64,000 nt of DNA from Mycolicibacterium aurum (GCF_900637195.1 NZ_LR134356.1:2046001-2110000), one strand, 5' to 3'. Counted from the first letter of the stretch, positions 31,441 to 41,200 are shown. Notes: generated from the sequence alone by a model not told the origin. Numbers and translations are program-made.

Positions 31441-31457
31441 TACGCTCGGTGATCATG
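31441..31457 (+). promoter_or_regulatory. Leaderless-type -10 (TACGCT) for the DUF3159-like gene
   Basis: TACGCT at 31441-31446, 8 bases before ATG 31455. The in-frame GTG at 31449 is too close to be used. Confidence 0.5.
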
Positions 31458-32090
31458 ACGGGCACAGAGATGCCGGAGACGCCGGCGACCGCCCTGCTGG
31501 CCCGCGCGGGCGGCATCCGCGGGCTGGTGTACACCGCGGTGCCGGTCACCATGTTCGCCGCGGCCAACGCGATCGTCGGGCTGGTGCCTGCGCTGATCGC
31601 GGCGGTCAGCGCCGCAGCGTTGGTGCTCGTGTGGCAACTGGTGCAGCGTGAGTCCGTGCGGCCGGCGTTGTTCGGTTTCGCCGGGATCGCCGCGGGCGCC
31701 GGCCTGGCCCTCGTCACCGGTCGCGCCAAAGACTTCTATCTGCCCGGCATCTGGATGTACCTGGCGATGGCGATCCTGTTCACCGGCTCCGTCCTGGTGG
31801 GCCGGCCACTGATCGGGGTGGTGTGGGCGTGGATGACCGGGCGGGACGACACCTGGCGCCGCACCCGCCGCGTCCGCAGGGCATTCGATCTGGTGACGTT
31901 GATGATGGCGGCGGTGTCGACCACCCGGTTCGCGGTGCAGTTCTACCTTTACGACACCAACCAGGAGGGGCTGCTCGCGGTCGCGCGGATAGCCATGGGC
32001 TGGCCGATCTTCCTGGTGACGTCGGGCCTGATCTATCTGGCCATCCGAACGGGGATGCGTACGTTGCCCCGTGGGGCCGAAGCCGCCTAG
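31455..32090 (+). CDS. DUF3159-like integral membrane protein
   Basis: A 211-residue membrane protein with about five to six helices: YTAVPVTMFAAANAIVGLVPALIAAVSAAALVLVW, ALFGFAGIAAGAGLALVTG, GIWMYLAMAILFTGSVLVG, a polar loop GRDDTWRRTRRVRRAFD, then a C-terminal pair including LLAVARIAMGWPIFLVTSGLIYLAI. The GRAKDFYLPGIW segment and general layout fit the actinobacterial DUF3159 family; function unknown. The stop shares the palindrome CTAG with the stop of the opposing WrbA gene (4-bp convergent overlap). Confidence 0.72.
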   Translation: MTGTEMPETPATALLARAGGIRGLVYTAVPVTMFAAANAIVGLVPALIAAVSAAALVLVWQLVQRESVRPALFGFAGIAAGAGLALVTGRAKDFYLPGIWMYLAMAILFTGSVLVGRPLIGVVWAWMTGRDDTWRRTRRVRRAFDLVTLMMAAVSTTRFAVQFYLYDTNQEGLLAVARIAMGWPIFLVTSGLIYLAIRTGMRTLPRGAEAA

Positions 32091-32683
32091 GAGAGCCTGT
32101 CCGCGACGCCGACGACGCGACGTGCGAGATGGTCGAGCGCGTTCAGCGTCGTCTCGTCGGGCTCGTCGCTGTTCTCCGCCCCGGTGACATGGCCGACGCC
32201 GTAGGGGTTTCCGTCGGCGAACTTGATCCCGTCGGTGTAGCCGGGCGGCACGAGGATCCCGCCGAAATGCATCAGCGTGACGTAGAGGGTGATCAGCGTC
32301 GTCTCCTGGCCGCCGTGCGCCGTCTGTGACGAGGTGAATCCGGCATAGACCTTGTCGGCCAACTGGCCCTTGGCCCACAGCCCGCCGAGCGAGTCGATGA
32401 AGGTGCGGAACTGCGATGCGGTATTGCCGAAGCGGGTCGGCGAGCCGAAGATGACCGCGTCGGCCCAGACGATGTCGTCGCCGGAGGCCGTCGGAAGATC
32501 CTTGGTGGCTTCGTAATTGGCCTTCCACGCCGGATTGTTCGCGAACGACTCCGGATCGCGGGTTTCGGCGACGTGGCGCACTCGCACCTCGGCGCCCGCA
32601 GCTTCCGCGGCCGCGGCGACGCGGTGCGCCATCGCTGTGCCGTGGCCTGTCGCGGAGTAGTAGATGACCGCCAGTTTTGTCAT
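32087..32683 (-). CDS. wrbA: NAD(P)H:quinone oxidoreductase, WrbA type
   Basis: A 198-residue flavodoxin-fold protein. The FMN phosphate loop is YYSATGHGTAMAHRVA; the second FMN segment is GSPTRFGNTASQFRTFIDSLGGLWAKGQLADKVYAGFTSS, with TAHGGQETTLITLY typical of WrbA. It should reduce quinones by two electrons with NAD(P)H, giving protection from oxidative stress. It starts with ATG 32683, seven bases after a TAAGCT hexamer that includes the TAA stop of the upstream FAD-oxidoreductase gene. Confidence 0.92.
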   Translation of the reverse strand: MTKLAVIYYSATGHGTAMAHRVAAAAEAAGAEVRVRHVAETRDPESFANNPAWKANYEATKDLPTASGDDIVWADAVIFGSPTRFGNTASQFRTFIDSLGGLWAKGQLADKVYAGFTSSQTAHGGQETTLITLYVTLMHFGGILVPPGYTDGIKFADGNPYGVGHVTGAENSDEPDETTLNALDHLARRVVGVADRLS

Positions 32684-32696
32684 GCGTCCCAGCTTA
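32683..32696 (-). promoter_or_regulatory. Leaderless-type -10 (TAAGCT) for wrbA, overlapping an upstream stop codon
   Basis: Minus-strand TAAGCT (32696-32691) is 7 bases before ATG 32683. Its first three bases are the TAA stop of the FAD oxidoreductase gene. Confidence 0.5.
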
Positions 32697-34124
32697 GGCC
32701 GACAGGCGCGGCACGTCCCTGATGCCGAACTCGCGCCGCAGCACCGTGCGCGCGGCGTAGAACCCCGCCATGCCGTGCACGCCGCCGCCGGGCGGGGCGG
32801 CCGACGAGCACAGGTACGCCCTCGGGATCGGGGTCGCCCACGGATTCCAGCGCAGCGTCGGCCCGGTCAGCGCGCTGAACATGTTGTTGCCGCCGACGCC
32901 GATGTCGCCGCCGACGAGGTTCGCGTTGTGCTCGGAGAGGTTGGCCGCGGGCACGCTGCGGACGCCGACGACGAGATCTCGGAATCCCGGCGCGAACCGT
33001 TCGAAGATCGCGGTGACCGCCTCGGCCATGTCCCGGGTCGAACCGGCGGGCACGTGGGCGTAGGTCCACAGCGGGCGCCGCCCCTGCGCGTCGATACGAC
33101 CCGGATCGGCGAGGTGGGGGAGCGCGGCGAGCACCATCGGCCACTCGGCGTGGCGGCCGTGCGCGATCTCCTTCTCCGCCCGCGCCATCGTGGCGCGGTC
33201 GCCACCCATGTGCAGCGTCGGGGCGTCGGCCAAACGCTGGTCGCGCCAACGAATTTCGCCGGAGAGCACGAAATCGACCTTGGCCACCCCCGGCCCGTAG
33301 CGGTACCCGCGCAGCTTCTTGGCGTAGCGCGTGGGCAATTGGTCACCGTAGATCCGCAACAGTGCTGTCGGCGCGGTGTCGTAGAGGACCACGCCTGCCG
33401 GCGGGGTGGTGACCTCCTCGCCGAGCACGATCTCGCCGCCGTGTGCGCGCAGGTCGGCGACCAACGCGTCGGGGATCGCCTGTGACCCGCCCACCGGGAT
33501 CGGCCAGCCCACCGCGTGCGCCAACGTCGCCAGCATCAGCCCGGCGCCCGCGGCGACCAAGGAGGGCATCTGCGAAATGGTATGTGCGGCAACGCCGGTG
33601 AACAACGCCCTGGCGTCCTCGCCGGCGAGGCTGCTCCAGGCCGGGGTGCCTTGGGCCAGCAGGCGGGGCGCGACGCGAAGTGCCGCGGGGATGCTCGGTG
33701 GAATCGACCGCTTGTCGCCCAACAGCAACCCGACCACGCCGTCGCAGTCGGCGGACAGCGGGCCCAGCAGTCGACGCCAGGACCGGCCGTCCTCGAGTTC
33801 GGCGCAGGTGCGGCCGATGTCCCGGTAGCCGACGGCGGCGGCCCGATCCGGCAGGGGATTGCCGTAGGACACCTCGGGTACGGTCAGCGTCACACCCCGG
33901 CTCGGGAGATCGAATGCGGCGAAGAACGGTGAGGCCAGCGCCAGTGGGTGCACCGCCGAGCAGATGTCGTGTGAGACCCCGGGGAACTCGGGGTCGGGCA
34001 GTGTCCGCGCGCCGCCCCCGACGGTCGTCTGCGCCTCGATGACCCGCACCGACAGCCCTGCCCGGGCGCAGACGACTGCGGCGGCCAGTCCGTTGGGTCC
34101 ACTCCCGACGACGGTGATGTCCAC
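32694..34124 (-). CDS. FAD-dependent oxidoreductase, phytoene-desaturase-like (Rv2997-like)
   Basis: About 476 residues. It opens with the FAD dinucleotide motif DITVVGSGPNGLAAAVVCARAGLSVRVIEA and GGGARTLPDPEFPGVSHDICSAVHPLA; a second signature region near the C-terminus reads NLVGGDIGVGGNNMFSALTGPTLRWNPWATPIPRAYLCSSAAPPGGGVHGMAG. This is the CrtI/NAD(P)-binding Rossmann amine-oxidase group; the substrate is unknown and no carotenoid genes are near. Start uncertain: GTG 34124 has GGAG 5 bases upstream; GTG 34130 and ATG 34178 are also in frame, but 34178 would overlap the serA promoter. Confidence 0.85.
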   Translation of the reverse strand: MDITVVGSGPNGLAAAVVCARAGLSVRVIEAQTTVGGGARTLPDPEFPGVSHDICSAVHPLALASPFFAAFDLPSRGVTLTVPEVSYGNPLPDRAAAVGYRDIGRTCAELEDGRSWRRLLGPLSADCDGVVGLLLGDKRSIPPSIPAALRVAPRLLAQGTPAWSSLAGEDARALFTGVAAHTISQMPSLVAAGAGLMLATLAHAVGWPIPVGGSQAIPDALVADLRAHGGEIVLGEEVTTPPAGVVLYDTAPTALLRIYGDQLPTRYAKKLRGYRYGPGVAKVDFVLSGEIRWRDQRLADAPTLHMGGDRATMARAEKEIAHGRHAEWPMVLAALPHLADPGRIDAQGRRPLWTYAHVPAGSTRDMAEAVTAIFERFAPGFRDLVVGVRSVPAANLSEHNANLVGGDIGVGGNNMFSALTGPTLRWNPWATPIPRAYLCSSAAPPGGGVHGMAGFYAARTVLRREFGIRDVPRLSA

Positions 34125-34178
34125 ATCCACTCCCCGGGTCGCTTCGCTCCTGCCGTCCACCGCCCAATTAGAGCCCAT

Positions 34179-34195
34179 TAGGCTAAAGCCTCGTG
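34179..34195 (+). promoter_or_regulatory. Leaderless-type -10 (TAGGCT) for serA, near-palindromic
   Basis: TAGGCT at 34179-34184 is 8 bases before GTG 34193. The surrounding TTAGGCTAA is almost self-complementary, so the opposite strand offers TAGCCT (34185-34180) pointing at the divergent FAD-oxidoreductase gene. Confidence 0.55.
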
Positions 34196-35779
34196 AGTCT
34201 GCCCGTAGTACTGATTGCCGACAAGCTCGCCCAGTCGACCGTGGACGCCCTGGGGGACCAGGTGGAAGTCCGCTGGGTCGACGGGCCTGACCGAGAGAAG
34301 CTGCTGGCGGCCGTCGTCGACGCCGACGCGCTGCTGGTGCGCTCGGCGACGACGGTCGACGCCGAGGTCCTCGCCGCGGCGCCGAAGCTCAAGATCGTCG
34401 CCCGCGCGGGCGTCGGTCTCGACAACGTCGACGTCGAGGCTGCCACCGCCCGCGGGGTGCTCGTGGTCAACGCCCCGACGTCGAACATCCACAGCGCCGC
34501 CGAGCACGCGCTGGCGCTGCTGCTGTCCACGGCACGCCAGATCCCGGCCGCCGATGCCACGCTGCGCGAGCACACCTGGAAGCGATCGTCGTTCTCCGGC
34601 ACCGAGATCTTCGGCAAAACGGTCGGTGTCGTCGGGCTCGGGCGGATCGGGCAGCTGGTGGCGCAACGGCTCGCGGCGTTCGGCGCGCACGTGACCGCCT
34701 ATGACCCGTACGTGTCGCACGCGCGTGCCGCCCAGCTCGGCATCGAGCTTCTGACCCTGGACGAGCTCCTGGGGCGGGCGGATTTCATCTCCGTGCACCT
34801 GCCCAAGACCAAGGAGACTGCCGGCCTGATCGGCAAGGAGAATCTGGCCAAGACCAAGCCGGGCGTCATCATCGTCAACGCCGCTCGCGGTGGGCTGATC
34901 GACGAGCAGGCGCTCGCCGATGCCATCACCAGCGGACACGTGCGCGGAGCGGGGCTCGACGTCTTCTCCACCGAGCCGTGCACCGACAGCCCGCTCTTCG
35001 AGCTGCCACAGGTGGTGGTCACGCCGCACCTGGGAGCATCGACGGTCGAGGCGCAGGACAGGGCAGGCACCGACGTCGCCGCCAGCGTGAAGCTGGCGCT
35101 GGCTGGCGAGTTCGTTCCCGACGCGGTCAACGTCGGCGGCGGTGTGGTCGGCGAAGAGGTGGCGCCGTGGTTGGACCTGGTGCGCAAACTGGGTCTGCTG
35201 GTCGGCGTGCTCGCCCCGGAACTGCCTACCAACCTCTGCCTGCAGGTCCGTGGCGAGTTGGCATCCGAGGATGTCGAGGTGCTCAGACTCTCGGCGCTGC
35301 GCGGACTGTTCTCCGCGGTGATCGAGGATCAGGTGACGTTCGTCAACGCGCCGTCTATCGCCGCCGAACGGGGCGTCGAGGCGAGCGTCGACACCGAGTC
35401 GGAGAGCCCGAACCACCGCAGCGTGGTCGACGTGCGCGCGGTCGCCGCCGACGGATCCACCGTGAACGTGGCGGGCACCCTGTCCGGGCCGCAGCTGGTC
35501 GAGAAGATCGTCCAGATCAACGGCCGCAACCTCGATCTGCGCGCCGAGGGCGTCAACCTGATCATCAACTACGACGATCAGCCCGGCGCGCTGGGCAAGA
35601 TCGGCACGCTGCTCGGCGAGGCGGCGGTGAACATCCTCGCCGCGCAACTCAGTCAGGACGCCGACGGCGACGGCGCGACGATCATGCTGCGCCTGGATCG
35701 CCACGTGCCCGACGATGTTCTCTCGGCCATCCGGCGTGACGTCAACGCCCTGACGCTGGAAGTGGTTGATCTGACATGA
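34193..35779 (+). CDS. serA: D-3-phosphoglycerate dehydrogenase
   Basis: A 528-residue type I PGDH, the first enzyme of serine synthesis (3-phosphoglycerate to 3-phosphohydroxypyruvate, NAD+). Visible: substrate-domain start [34 protein letters not shown] loop [27 protein letters not shown]-type [14 protein letters not shown] and catalytic His in [16 protein letters not shown]. After about residue 320 comes the allosteric substrate-binding (ASB) domain found in mycobacteria, and a C-terminal ACT domain ([27 protein letters not shown]) for serine inhibition. The stop overlaps leuB (ATGA), so serine and leucine synthesis genes are cotranscribed. Confidence 0.97.
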   Translation: MSLPVVLIADKLAQSTVDALGDQVEVRWVDGPDREKLLAAVVDADALLVRSATTVDAEVLAAAPKLKIVARAGVGLDNVDVEAATARGVLVVNAPTSNIHSAAEHALALLLSTARQIPAADATLREHTWKRSSFSGTEIFGKTVGVVGLGRIGQLVAQRLAAFGAHVTAYDPYVSHARAAQLGIELLTLDELLGRADFISVHLPKTKETAGLIGKENLAKTKPGVIIVNAARGGLIDEQALADAITSGHVRGAGLDVFSTEPCTDSPLFELPQVVVTPHLGASTVEAQDRAGTDVAASVKLALAGEFVPDAVNVGGGVVGEEVAPWLDLVRKLGLLVGVLAPELPTNLCLQVRGELASEDVEVLRLSALRGLFSAVIEDQVTFVNAPSIAAERGVEASVDTESESPNHRSVVDVRAVAADGSTVNVAGTLSGPQLVEKIVQINGRNLDLRAEGVNLIINYDDQPGALGKIGTLLGEAAVNILAAQLSQDADGDGATIMLRLDRHVPDDVLSAIRRDVNALTLEVVDLT

Positions 35780-36798
35780 GTGCACCGACGAAGTTGGCGG
35801 TGATCGGTGGAGACGGCATCGGACCCGAGGTCATCGGGGAAGCGCTGAAGGTGCTCGATGCGGTGTATCCCGGTGTCGAGACGACCGAATACGACCTCGG
35901 CGCGCGGCAGTACCACAAGACCGGCGAGGTTCTGCCGGACTCGGTGCTCGACGAGCTGAAGGCCCACGACGCAATCCTTCTCGGCGCGATCGGCGACCCG
36001 TCGGTGCCGAGCGGGTTGTTGGAACGCGGGCTGTTGCTGCGTATCCGCTTCGAGCTCGACCATCACATCAACCTGCGCCCCGGGCGGCTCTACCCGGGCG
36101 TGAAGAGCCCGCTGGCCGGCGATCCGGAGATCGATTTCGTCGTCGTGCGGGAGGGCACCGAGGGGCCGTACACCGGCAACGGCGGCGCGATTCGCGTCGG
36201 CACGCCCCACGAGATCGCCACGGAGGTCAGCATCAACACCGCGTACGGCGTGCGCCGCGTGGTCCAGGATGCGTTCGGACGGGCTCAGCAGCGGCGCAAG
36301 CACCTGACCCTGGTGCACAAGAACAACGTGCTCGTCAACGCCGGGTCGCTGTGGTGGCGCACGGTCCAGACCGTCGCGTCCGAATACCCGGACGTCGAGG
36401 TCGCCTATCATCACGTCGATGCCGCGACGATCCACATGGTCACCGACCCGGGTCGCTACGACGTCATCGTCACCGACAACCTCTTCGGCGACATCATCAC
36501 CGACCTCGCCGCGGCGGTGTGCGGCGGTATCGGCCTGGCCGCGAGCGGCAACATCGATGCCACCCTGACCAATCCGTCGATGTTCGAGCCGGTGCACGGC
36601 AGTGCCCCGGACATCGCGGGTCAGGGGATCGCGGATCCGACAGCGGCGATCATGTCGGTGTCGTTGCTGCTGGGGCACCTGGCCGAGTTCGACGCGGCGG
36701 CGCGGGTCGACAGCGCCGTCGCCGCGCACCTGGCCACCCGCGGTGACGCGCCGATGTCGACGGTGCAGGTCGGCGAGCGGATCCTCGGGAAGCTGTAA
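35776..36798 (+). CDS. leuB: 3-isopropylmalate dehydrogenase
   Basis: A 340-residue LeuB that oxidatively decarboxylates 3-isopropylmalate in leucine synthesis. Seen: [23 protein letters not shown], substrate-binding [18 protein letters not shown], the tyrosine/lysine region [13 protein letters not shown] and LVHKNNVL, metal-binding [17 protein letters not shown], and the NAD-binding [23 protein letters not shown]. It begins inside the serA stop codon (ATGA). leuCD lie 5 kb downstream under separate control by an IclR-type regulator. Confidence 0.97.
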   Translation: MSAPTKLAVIGGDGIGPEVIGEALKVLDAVYPGVETTEYDLGARQYHKTGEVLPDSVLDELKAHDAILLGAIGDPSVPSGLLERGLLLRIRFELDHHINLRPGRLYPGVKSPLAGDPEIDFVVVREGTEGPYTGNGGAIRVGTPHEIATEVSINTAYGVRRVVQDAFGRAQQRRKHLTLVHKNNVLVNAGSLWWRTVQTVASEYPDVEVAYHHVDAATIHMVTDPGRYDVIVTDNLFGDIITDLAAAVCGGIGLAASGNIDATLTNPSMFEPVHGSAPDIAGQGIADPTAAIMSVSLLLGHLAEFDAAARVDSAVAAHLATRGDAPMSTVQVGERILGKL

Positions 36799-36836
36799 CC
36801 ATCGCGGGGATCGCGTCACTGACGCGGCAGTGCTGG

Positions 36837-37418
36837 TTGTTCGTGATCGGTGCGTCGTTCTTCGCGGCGGCCACCGCACCCGGCGTCCCGGCGTGGGTCG
36901 GTGCCGGTGCGGCGAACCTGCTGTGTTTCGTCGGTTCGTGGTTCTTCACCAGCGCGGCGTGGATGCAGCTCGTCCTCTCCGACCGCACCTCGCGATTCGA
37001 ATGGTGGTCGGCTGCCGTGCAATTCGTCGGCACGCTGCTGTTCAATCTCAGTACCGGTGCGGCGGTGTGGGCGCACGCCGTGACGTCCGAACGGCGCTAT
37101 GTCTGGGTGCCCGACGTGACGGGTTCGCTGTTCTTCCTCGTCAGCGGTGCGCTTGCCATGGTGGCGGTGGCCGCGGTCGCGGGCCTTCTGGACTTCCGCT
37201 CCCGTGACTGGCTTGCCGGCGCCGTCAATCTGATCGGCTGTGTGGCATTCGGGATTTCGGCGGTCGCAGCGTTCGTGCGGCCGACCGGTGTGACTGCGGA
37301 CGAGGTGCTGGCCAACCTCGGTACGTTCGTCGGCGCGCTCTGCTTCCTGGCGGCCGCGCTGATCGAGCTGCCGCGTGGCGGGGCGAACCAGGCAGGGGGC
37401 CCTACCGATCCGGCTTGA
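36837..37418 (+). CDS. YrhK-like integral membrane protein, start unclear
   Basis: About 193 residues from the TTG at 36837, with roughly five hydrophobic helices (FVIGASFFAAATAPGVP, LLCFVGSWFFTSAAWMQLVLS, AVQFVGTLLFNLSTGAAVWAHAV, VTGSLFFLVSGALAMVAVAAVAGLL, LAGAVNLIGCVAFGISAVAAFV, and a last one). It resembles YrhK-domain proteins, whose role is unknown. The same frame reads LTRQCW just upstream, which also looks protein-like, so the real start may be an unusual codon (e.g. CTG 36819) or coupled to leuB, whose stop is 38 bases upstream. It overlaps the opposing MFS gene by 17 bases. Confidence 0.65.
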   Translation: MFVIGASFFAAATAPGVPAWVGAGAANLLCFVGSWFFTSAAWMQLVLSDRTSRFEWWSAAVQFVGTLLFNLSTGAAVWAHAVTSERRYVWVPDVTGSLFFLVSGALAMVAVAAVAGLLDFRSRDWLAGAVNLIGCVAFGISAVAAFVRPTGVTADEVLANLGTFVGALCFLAAALIELPRGGANQAGGPTDPA

Positions 37419-38613
37419 TCCCGACCGGGACGGCCGGGATCGCGATCAGCGGGAACAGCGCGCACACCGCGAAGGCCACCGGGTAGCCTGCGATGCCGAT
37501 CAACGCGCCGAACAGCGGCGGCGCGACACCTTGGGCCAGCAGCTGGCTGGTGTTCTGCGTGCCCAGCGCCCGCCCGCTCCAGAACGGGCCGGCGTACTCC
37601 GCGATCGCGGTGAACGCCAAGCCGTTGTCGGACACCGTGATCACGGACGCGGCGATCATGAGGGCGATGCTCAGTGGCGACCCCAGCCAGTCCGTCAGGG
37701 CCAGCAGCGTCATCGATGCCACCGCCGCGGCCGCGATGATGCGAACGGGACGCAGCCGCGATGTCAGCACCTCGCCGGTTCGCTTGACGTAGGCATCCGA
37801 CCAGCGGCCCGCGCCGATACGGCCGGCGGCGCCGAGGATCTGCGCGAAAAGGACGAGCGTGCCCGCCGACCCGGGGGACCATCCGTGCGCGGTGATCAGC
37901 CACACCAGAGCGAATGTCCACATGATCACCTGGGGGATGACCAGCAGCACCGAGGCCAGATGAATGCGCCACAGCATCCACGATCCGCGGTAGGGATTGG
38001 ACAGCTGGCTCTCAGCTGCGTCGGCGCGGGGCGGCCGCGGCGGATCGATCACCGCCACCAGACAGACGAGAGCGGATGCGGCGCAGACGATCGCCGGGAA
38101 CAGGAGTGCGGCGCAGACGCTGGAGAACTCGGCAAGGCGCGGGATCACCAGTGCCCCCACGCCGACACCCAGGGGCTGCGCGGTCTGCCGAATGCCCATC
38201 ACCAGGCCCCGCTTCTCGGCGTCGAACCATCCGACCACAAGGCGGCCACTGGCGGTGTTGCTGCTGGCGGCGGCCATGCCGCCGAGGAACAGGAAGACTC
38301 CGACGGTGAACAGCGAGTCCGCGGACGCGGCGGCGAAGGCGGCGGCCGCGGTCAACGCCGACCCCACCGTCAGCACCATCCGCTCGCCGACGCGGTCGAC
38401 GACATAACCCCATGCGATCAACGTCACCACCATGCCGAGGCTGGGCAGTGAGGACATCAGCGCGGCGGAGGCCAGATCGAGCCCGCGTTCGGTGTGCAGC
38501 GACGGGATGAGGAAGGCGACACCGTTGATGAACACGTTGGCGCACAGTGTGGCCGCCAATGCGATCACCAACATCGACCACCGCCTGATCGAACTGATCT
38601 GCGCCTCGGCCAT
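37402..38613 (-). CDS. Major facilitator superfamily transporter (Rv2994-like)
   Basis: A 403-residue permease with twelve predicted membrane segments. The loop after TM2 reads GYVVDRVGERMVLT (MFS signature A, G-x3-D-x2-G-x-R), and the repeat in the second half is GRIGAGRWSDAYVKRTGE. Substrate unknown; monocarboxylate- or cyanate-permease-like MFS proteins have similar layout. The ATG at 38613 is chosen; the open frame continues upstream with no membrane-protein character. An AT-rich stretch at about 38640-38670 (TATACGTT on the minus strand) is the likely promoter. Confidence 0.85.
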   Translation of the reverse strand: MAEAQISSIRRWSMLVIALAATLCANVFINGVAFLIPSLHTERGLDLASAALMSSLPSLGMVVTLIAWGYVVDRVGERMVLTVGSALTAAAAFAAASADSLFTVGVFLFLGGMAAASSNTASGRLVVGWFDAEKRGLVMGIRQTAQPLGVGVGALVIPRLAEFSSVCAALLFPAIVCAASALVCLVAVIDPPRPPRADAAESQLSNPYRGSWMLWRIHLASVLLVIPQVIMWTFALVWLITAHGWSPGSAGTLVLFAQILGAAGRIGAGRWSDAYVKRTGEVLTSRLRPVRIIAAAAVASMTLLALTDWLGSPLSIALMIAASVITVSDNGLAFTAIAEYAGPFWSGRALGTQNTSQLLAQGVAPPLFGALIGIAGYPVAFAVCALFPLIAIPAVPVGIKPDR

Positions 38614-38718
38614 GGCGCCATGGTTCCACAGCGATCCCAAAATACTGAACGTATATCTCACTATTCGAGACACTGCACAGTAGGCACCGCCGTCGTCGGG
38701 CCCGGACATCGCGGGCAC

Positions 38719-38733
38719 TAGGCTGGGACCATG
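38719..38733 (+). promoter_or_regulatory. Leaderless-type -10 (TAGGCT) for the FAH-family gene
   Basis: TAGGCT at 38719-38724, 6 bases before ATG 38731. Confidence 0.55.
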
Positions 38734-39519
38734 CGTCTCGGCCGAATCGCCAGTCCCGATGGAGTCGCCTTCGTCGCCATCGAAGGTCCGCCCGACGATC
38801 CAGGTGGTGCCGTCGCCCGCGAGATCGCCGAGCACCCGTTCGGCAACCCGACCTTCACGGGCCGGCAGTGGCCGCTCGCCGATGTACGACTGCTGGCGCC
38901 GATTCTGGCGAGCAAGGTCGTGTGCATGGGCAAGAACTACGCCGCCCACATCGAGGAGATGGGCGGCGGCACGTTCGAGGATCCGATCATCTTCCTCAAG
39001 CCCAACACCGCGATCATCGGGCCGAACACGCCCATCCAGCTACCCGCAGACGCCGATCCGGTGCACTTCGAGGGTGAACTGGCCGCCGTCATCGGCAGGC
39101 CCTGCAAGGACGTTCCGGCGTCCCGGGCCATGGAGAACATCCTCGGCTTCACGATCGCCAACGACGTCTCGGCGCGCGATCAGCAGCGCAAGGACGGCCA
39201 GTGGATGCGGGCAAAGGGGCATGACACCTTCTGCCCGGTCGGCCCGTGGATCGTCACCGACATCGATCCGACGGACCTTGAGATCCGTACCGAGGTCAAC
39301 GGTGAGGTCAAGCAGCGCAGTCGAACCTCGCTGATGATCCACGACATCGGCGCGATCATCGAGTGGATCTCGGCGGTGATGACACTGCTTCCGGGCGACC
39401 TCATTCTGACCGGAACCCCCGAGGGTGTCGGCCCGCTCGAACACGGGGACACCGTCAGTATCTCCATTTCCGGAATCGGTACTTTGACCAATCCTGTTGT
39501 GCGTAAGGGCAAGTCGTGA
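38731..39519 (+). CDS. Fumarylacetoacetate-hydrolase-family protein (Rv2993c-like)
   Basis: A 262-residue FAH-fold enzyme. Core motifs: [49 protein letters not shown] with the metal-binding Glu pair, [36 protein letters not shown], and [16 protein letters not shown]. Such proteins are hydrolases, isomerases or decarboxylases of 2-hydroxy-2,4-dienedioate or acylpyruvate compounds (HpcE/FahA-like); which one cannot be told here. The stop overlaps the gltX GTG (GTGA), a conserved mycobacterial pairing (Rv2993c-Rv2992c) without an obvious metabolic reason. Confidence 0.9.
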   Translation: MRLGRIASPDGVAFVAIEGPPDDPGGAVAREIAEHPFGNPTFTGRQWPLADVRLLAPILASKVVCMGKNYAAHIEEMGGGTFEDPIIFLKPNTAIIGPNTPIQLPADADPVHFEGELAAVIGRPCKDVPASRAMENILGFTIANDVSARDQQRKDGQWMRAKGHDTFCPVGPWIVTDIDPTDLEIRTEVNGEVKQRSRTSLMIHDIGAIIEWISAVMTLLPGDLILTGTPEGVGPLEHGDTVSISISGIGTLTNPVVRKGKS

Positions 39520-41009
39520 CCTCCGTCAGTGAATCACCCGTCCGCGTTCGATTCTGCCCGTCGCCGACCGGCACTCCGCACGTCGGCCTGATCCGCACGG
39601 CGCTGTTCAATTGGGCGTACGCCCGACACACCGGCGGCGCCTTCGTCTTCCGCATCGAGGACACCGATGCTCAGCGCGACAGCGAGGACAGCTATCTGGC
39701 TCTGCTCGACGCGCTGCGCTGGCTCGGCATGGACTGGGACGAGGGGCCGGAGGTCGGTGGCCCCTACGAGCCGTATCGCCAGTCCCTTCGCCGCGAGATA
39801 TACCTCGATGTGATCGAACGCCTGCTCGCCGCGGGTGAGGCGTATGAAGCGTTCTCGACGGCCGACGAGGTCGAAGCACGCCACCTGGCGGCGGGGCGAA
39901 ATCCGAAGCTGGGCTACGACAACTACGACCGCGATCTGACCGACGAGCAGCGCGCGGCGCTGCGGGCCGAGGGACGCCAGCCGGTCATCCGACTGCGCAT
40001 GCCCGACACGGACCTGACCTGGAACGACCTCGTCCGCGGCGAGACCACGTTCCCCGCGGGCTCGGTGCCGGACTTCGCGTTGACCCGCGGCAGCGGAGAT
40101 CCGTTGTACACGTTGGTCAACCCGGTCGATGACGCCATGATGAAGATCACCCACGTGCTGCGCGGCGAGGACCTCCTCCCGTCCACCCCGCGCCAGCTCG
40201 CTCTCTACGCCGCACTGATCCGCATCGGTGTGACCGATCAGACACCGCAGTTCGCGCATCTGCCTCCGGTGCTGGGAGACGGCAACAAGAAGCTGTCCAA
40301 GCGCGATCCGCAGTCGAATCTGTTTCTGCACCGTGAGCGGGGTTTCATCCCCGAGGGCCTGTTGAATTACCTTGCCCTGCTGGGATGGTCGATCGCCGAC
40401 GATCGTGACATCTTCAGCCTCGACGAGATGGTGGCCGCGTTCGACGTCGTCGACGTCAACTCCAACCCGGCGCGCTTCGACCAGAAGAAGGCCGACGCCC
40501 TCAACGCCGAGCACATCCGGATGCTCGACGAGGCGGAGTTCGCGCGCCGCCTCGCCGAGTACTTCACGAGCCGCGGCCACACCACCGGCTTGGACGACGC
40601 GCAGTTCGCCGAGGCGGCTCGGCTGGTGCAGACCCGCATCGTGGTGCTCGGCGACGCATGGGACCTGCTCAAGTTCCTCGACGACGCCACGTTCACGCTC
40701 GACGAGAAGTCGGCGGCCAAGGAGTTGCGCGCCGAGGCGGTGCCGGTGCTCACGGCCGCACTGGAGGCCCTGGCGCGGATCGACCAGTGGGACACCAGCG
40801 GGATCGAGGACGCGCTCAAGAGCGCGTTGATCGACGGTCTCGAACTGAAGCCGCGTAAGGCGTTCGGTCCGGTCCGGGTGGCTGCGACGGGCTCGTCGAT
40901 CAGCCCGCCCCTGTTCGAGTCGCTGGAGCTGCTGGGCCGCGAGCGCAGCCTGGAGCGGCTGCAGGCGGGCCGCGACCACGCGGCGGCGGCGGCCACCCCG
41001 GAGGCGTGA
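39516..41009 (+). CDS. gltX: Glutamyl-tRNA synthetase
   Basis: A 497-residue class I synthetase. The HIGH-like motif is in [47 protein letters not shown] follows, and the KMSKS-like loop is [11 protein letters not shown]. The C-terminal helical half is the anticodon-binding domain. As no glutaminyl-tRNA synthetase is expected in mycobacteria, it is presumed non-discriminating, charging tRNA-Gln with Glu for correction by GatCAB (encoded at 19-24 kb). The GTG start overlaps the FAH-family stop. The tRNA-Gln and tRNA-Glu genes lie directly downstream. Confidence 0.96.
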   Translation: MTSVSESPVRVRFCPSPTGTPHVGLIRTALFNWAYARHTGGAFVFRIEDTDAQRDSEDSYLALLDALRWLGMDWDEGPEVGGPYEPYRQSLRREIYLDVIERLLAAGEAYEAFSTADEVEARHLAAGRNPKLGYDNYDRDLTDEQRAALRAEGRQPVIRLRMPDTDLTWNDLVRGETTFPAGSVPDFALTRGSGDPLYTLVNPVDDAMMKITHVLRGEDLLPSTPRQLALYAALIRIGVTDQTPQFAHLPPVLGDGNKKLSKRDPQSNLFLHRERGFIPEGLLNYLALLGWSIADDRDIFSLDEMVAAFDVVDVNSNPARFDQKKADALNAEHIRMLDEAEFARRLAEYFTSRGHTTGLDDAQFAEAARLVQTRIVVLGDAWDLLKFLDDATFTLDEKSAAKELRAEAVPVLTAALEALARIDQWDTSGIEDALKSALIDGLELKPRKAFGPVRVAATGSSISPPLFESLELLGRERSLERLQAGRDHAAAAATPEA

Positions 41010-41125
41010 AAAACCGCCCCGAAATCTTTGATAGTCTGCTCGTCGGCCCATGAGAACGAGCCGAGCGGCACCACAGCGACGCAATGGGTCGGGAAAAGCT
41101 CGTGACCAGCGGTTACGGGTAGCAT

Positions 41126-41200
41126 TGGGGTATGGTGTAATTGGCAACACAGCGGTTTCTGGTACCGCCATTCTAGGTTCGAGTCCTGGTACCCCAGCCA
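41126..41200 (+). tRNA. tRNA-Gln (anticodon CTG)
   Basis: Acceptor TGGGGTA pairs with TACCCCA. The anticodon arm GCGGT-TTCTGGT-ACCGC puts CTG at 41159-41161. The T arm contains GGTTCGAGTCC. The CCA end is encoded (41198-41200). Upstream, 41010-41125 holds no gene; TAGTCT at 41032-41037 is a possible -10. Confidence 0.97.

Noticed and set aside
41114-41125. TTACGGGTAGCAT directly before tRNA-Gln as its promoter
   Set aside because: TAGCAT abuts the first tRNA base, which would start transcription inside the tRNA; TAGTCT at 41032 is more plausible.
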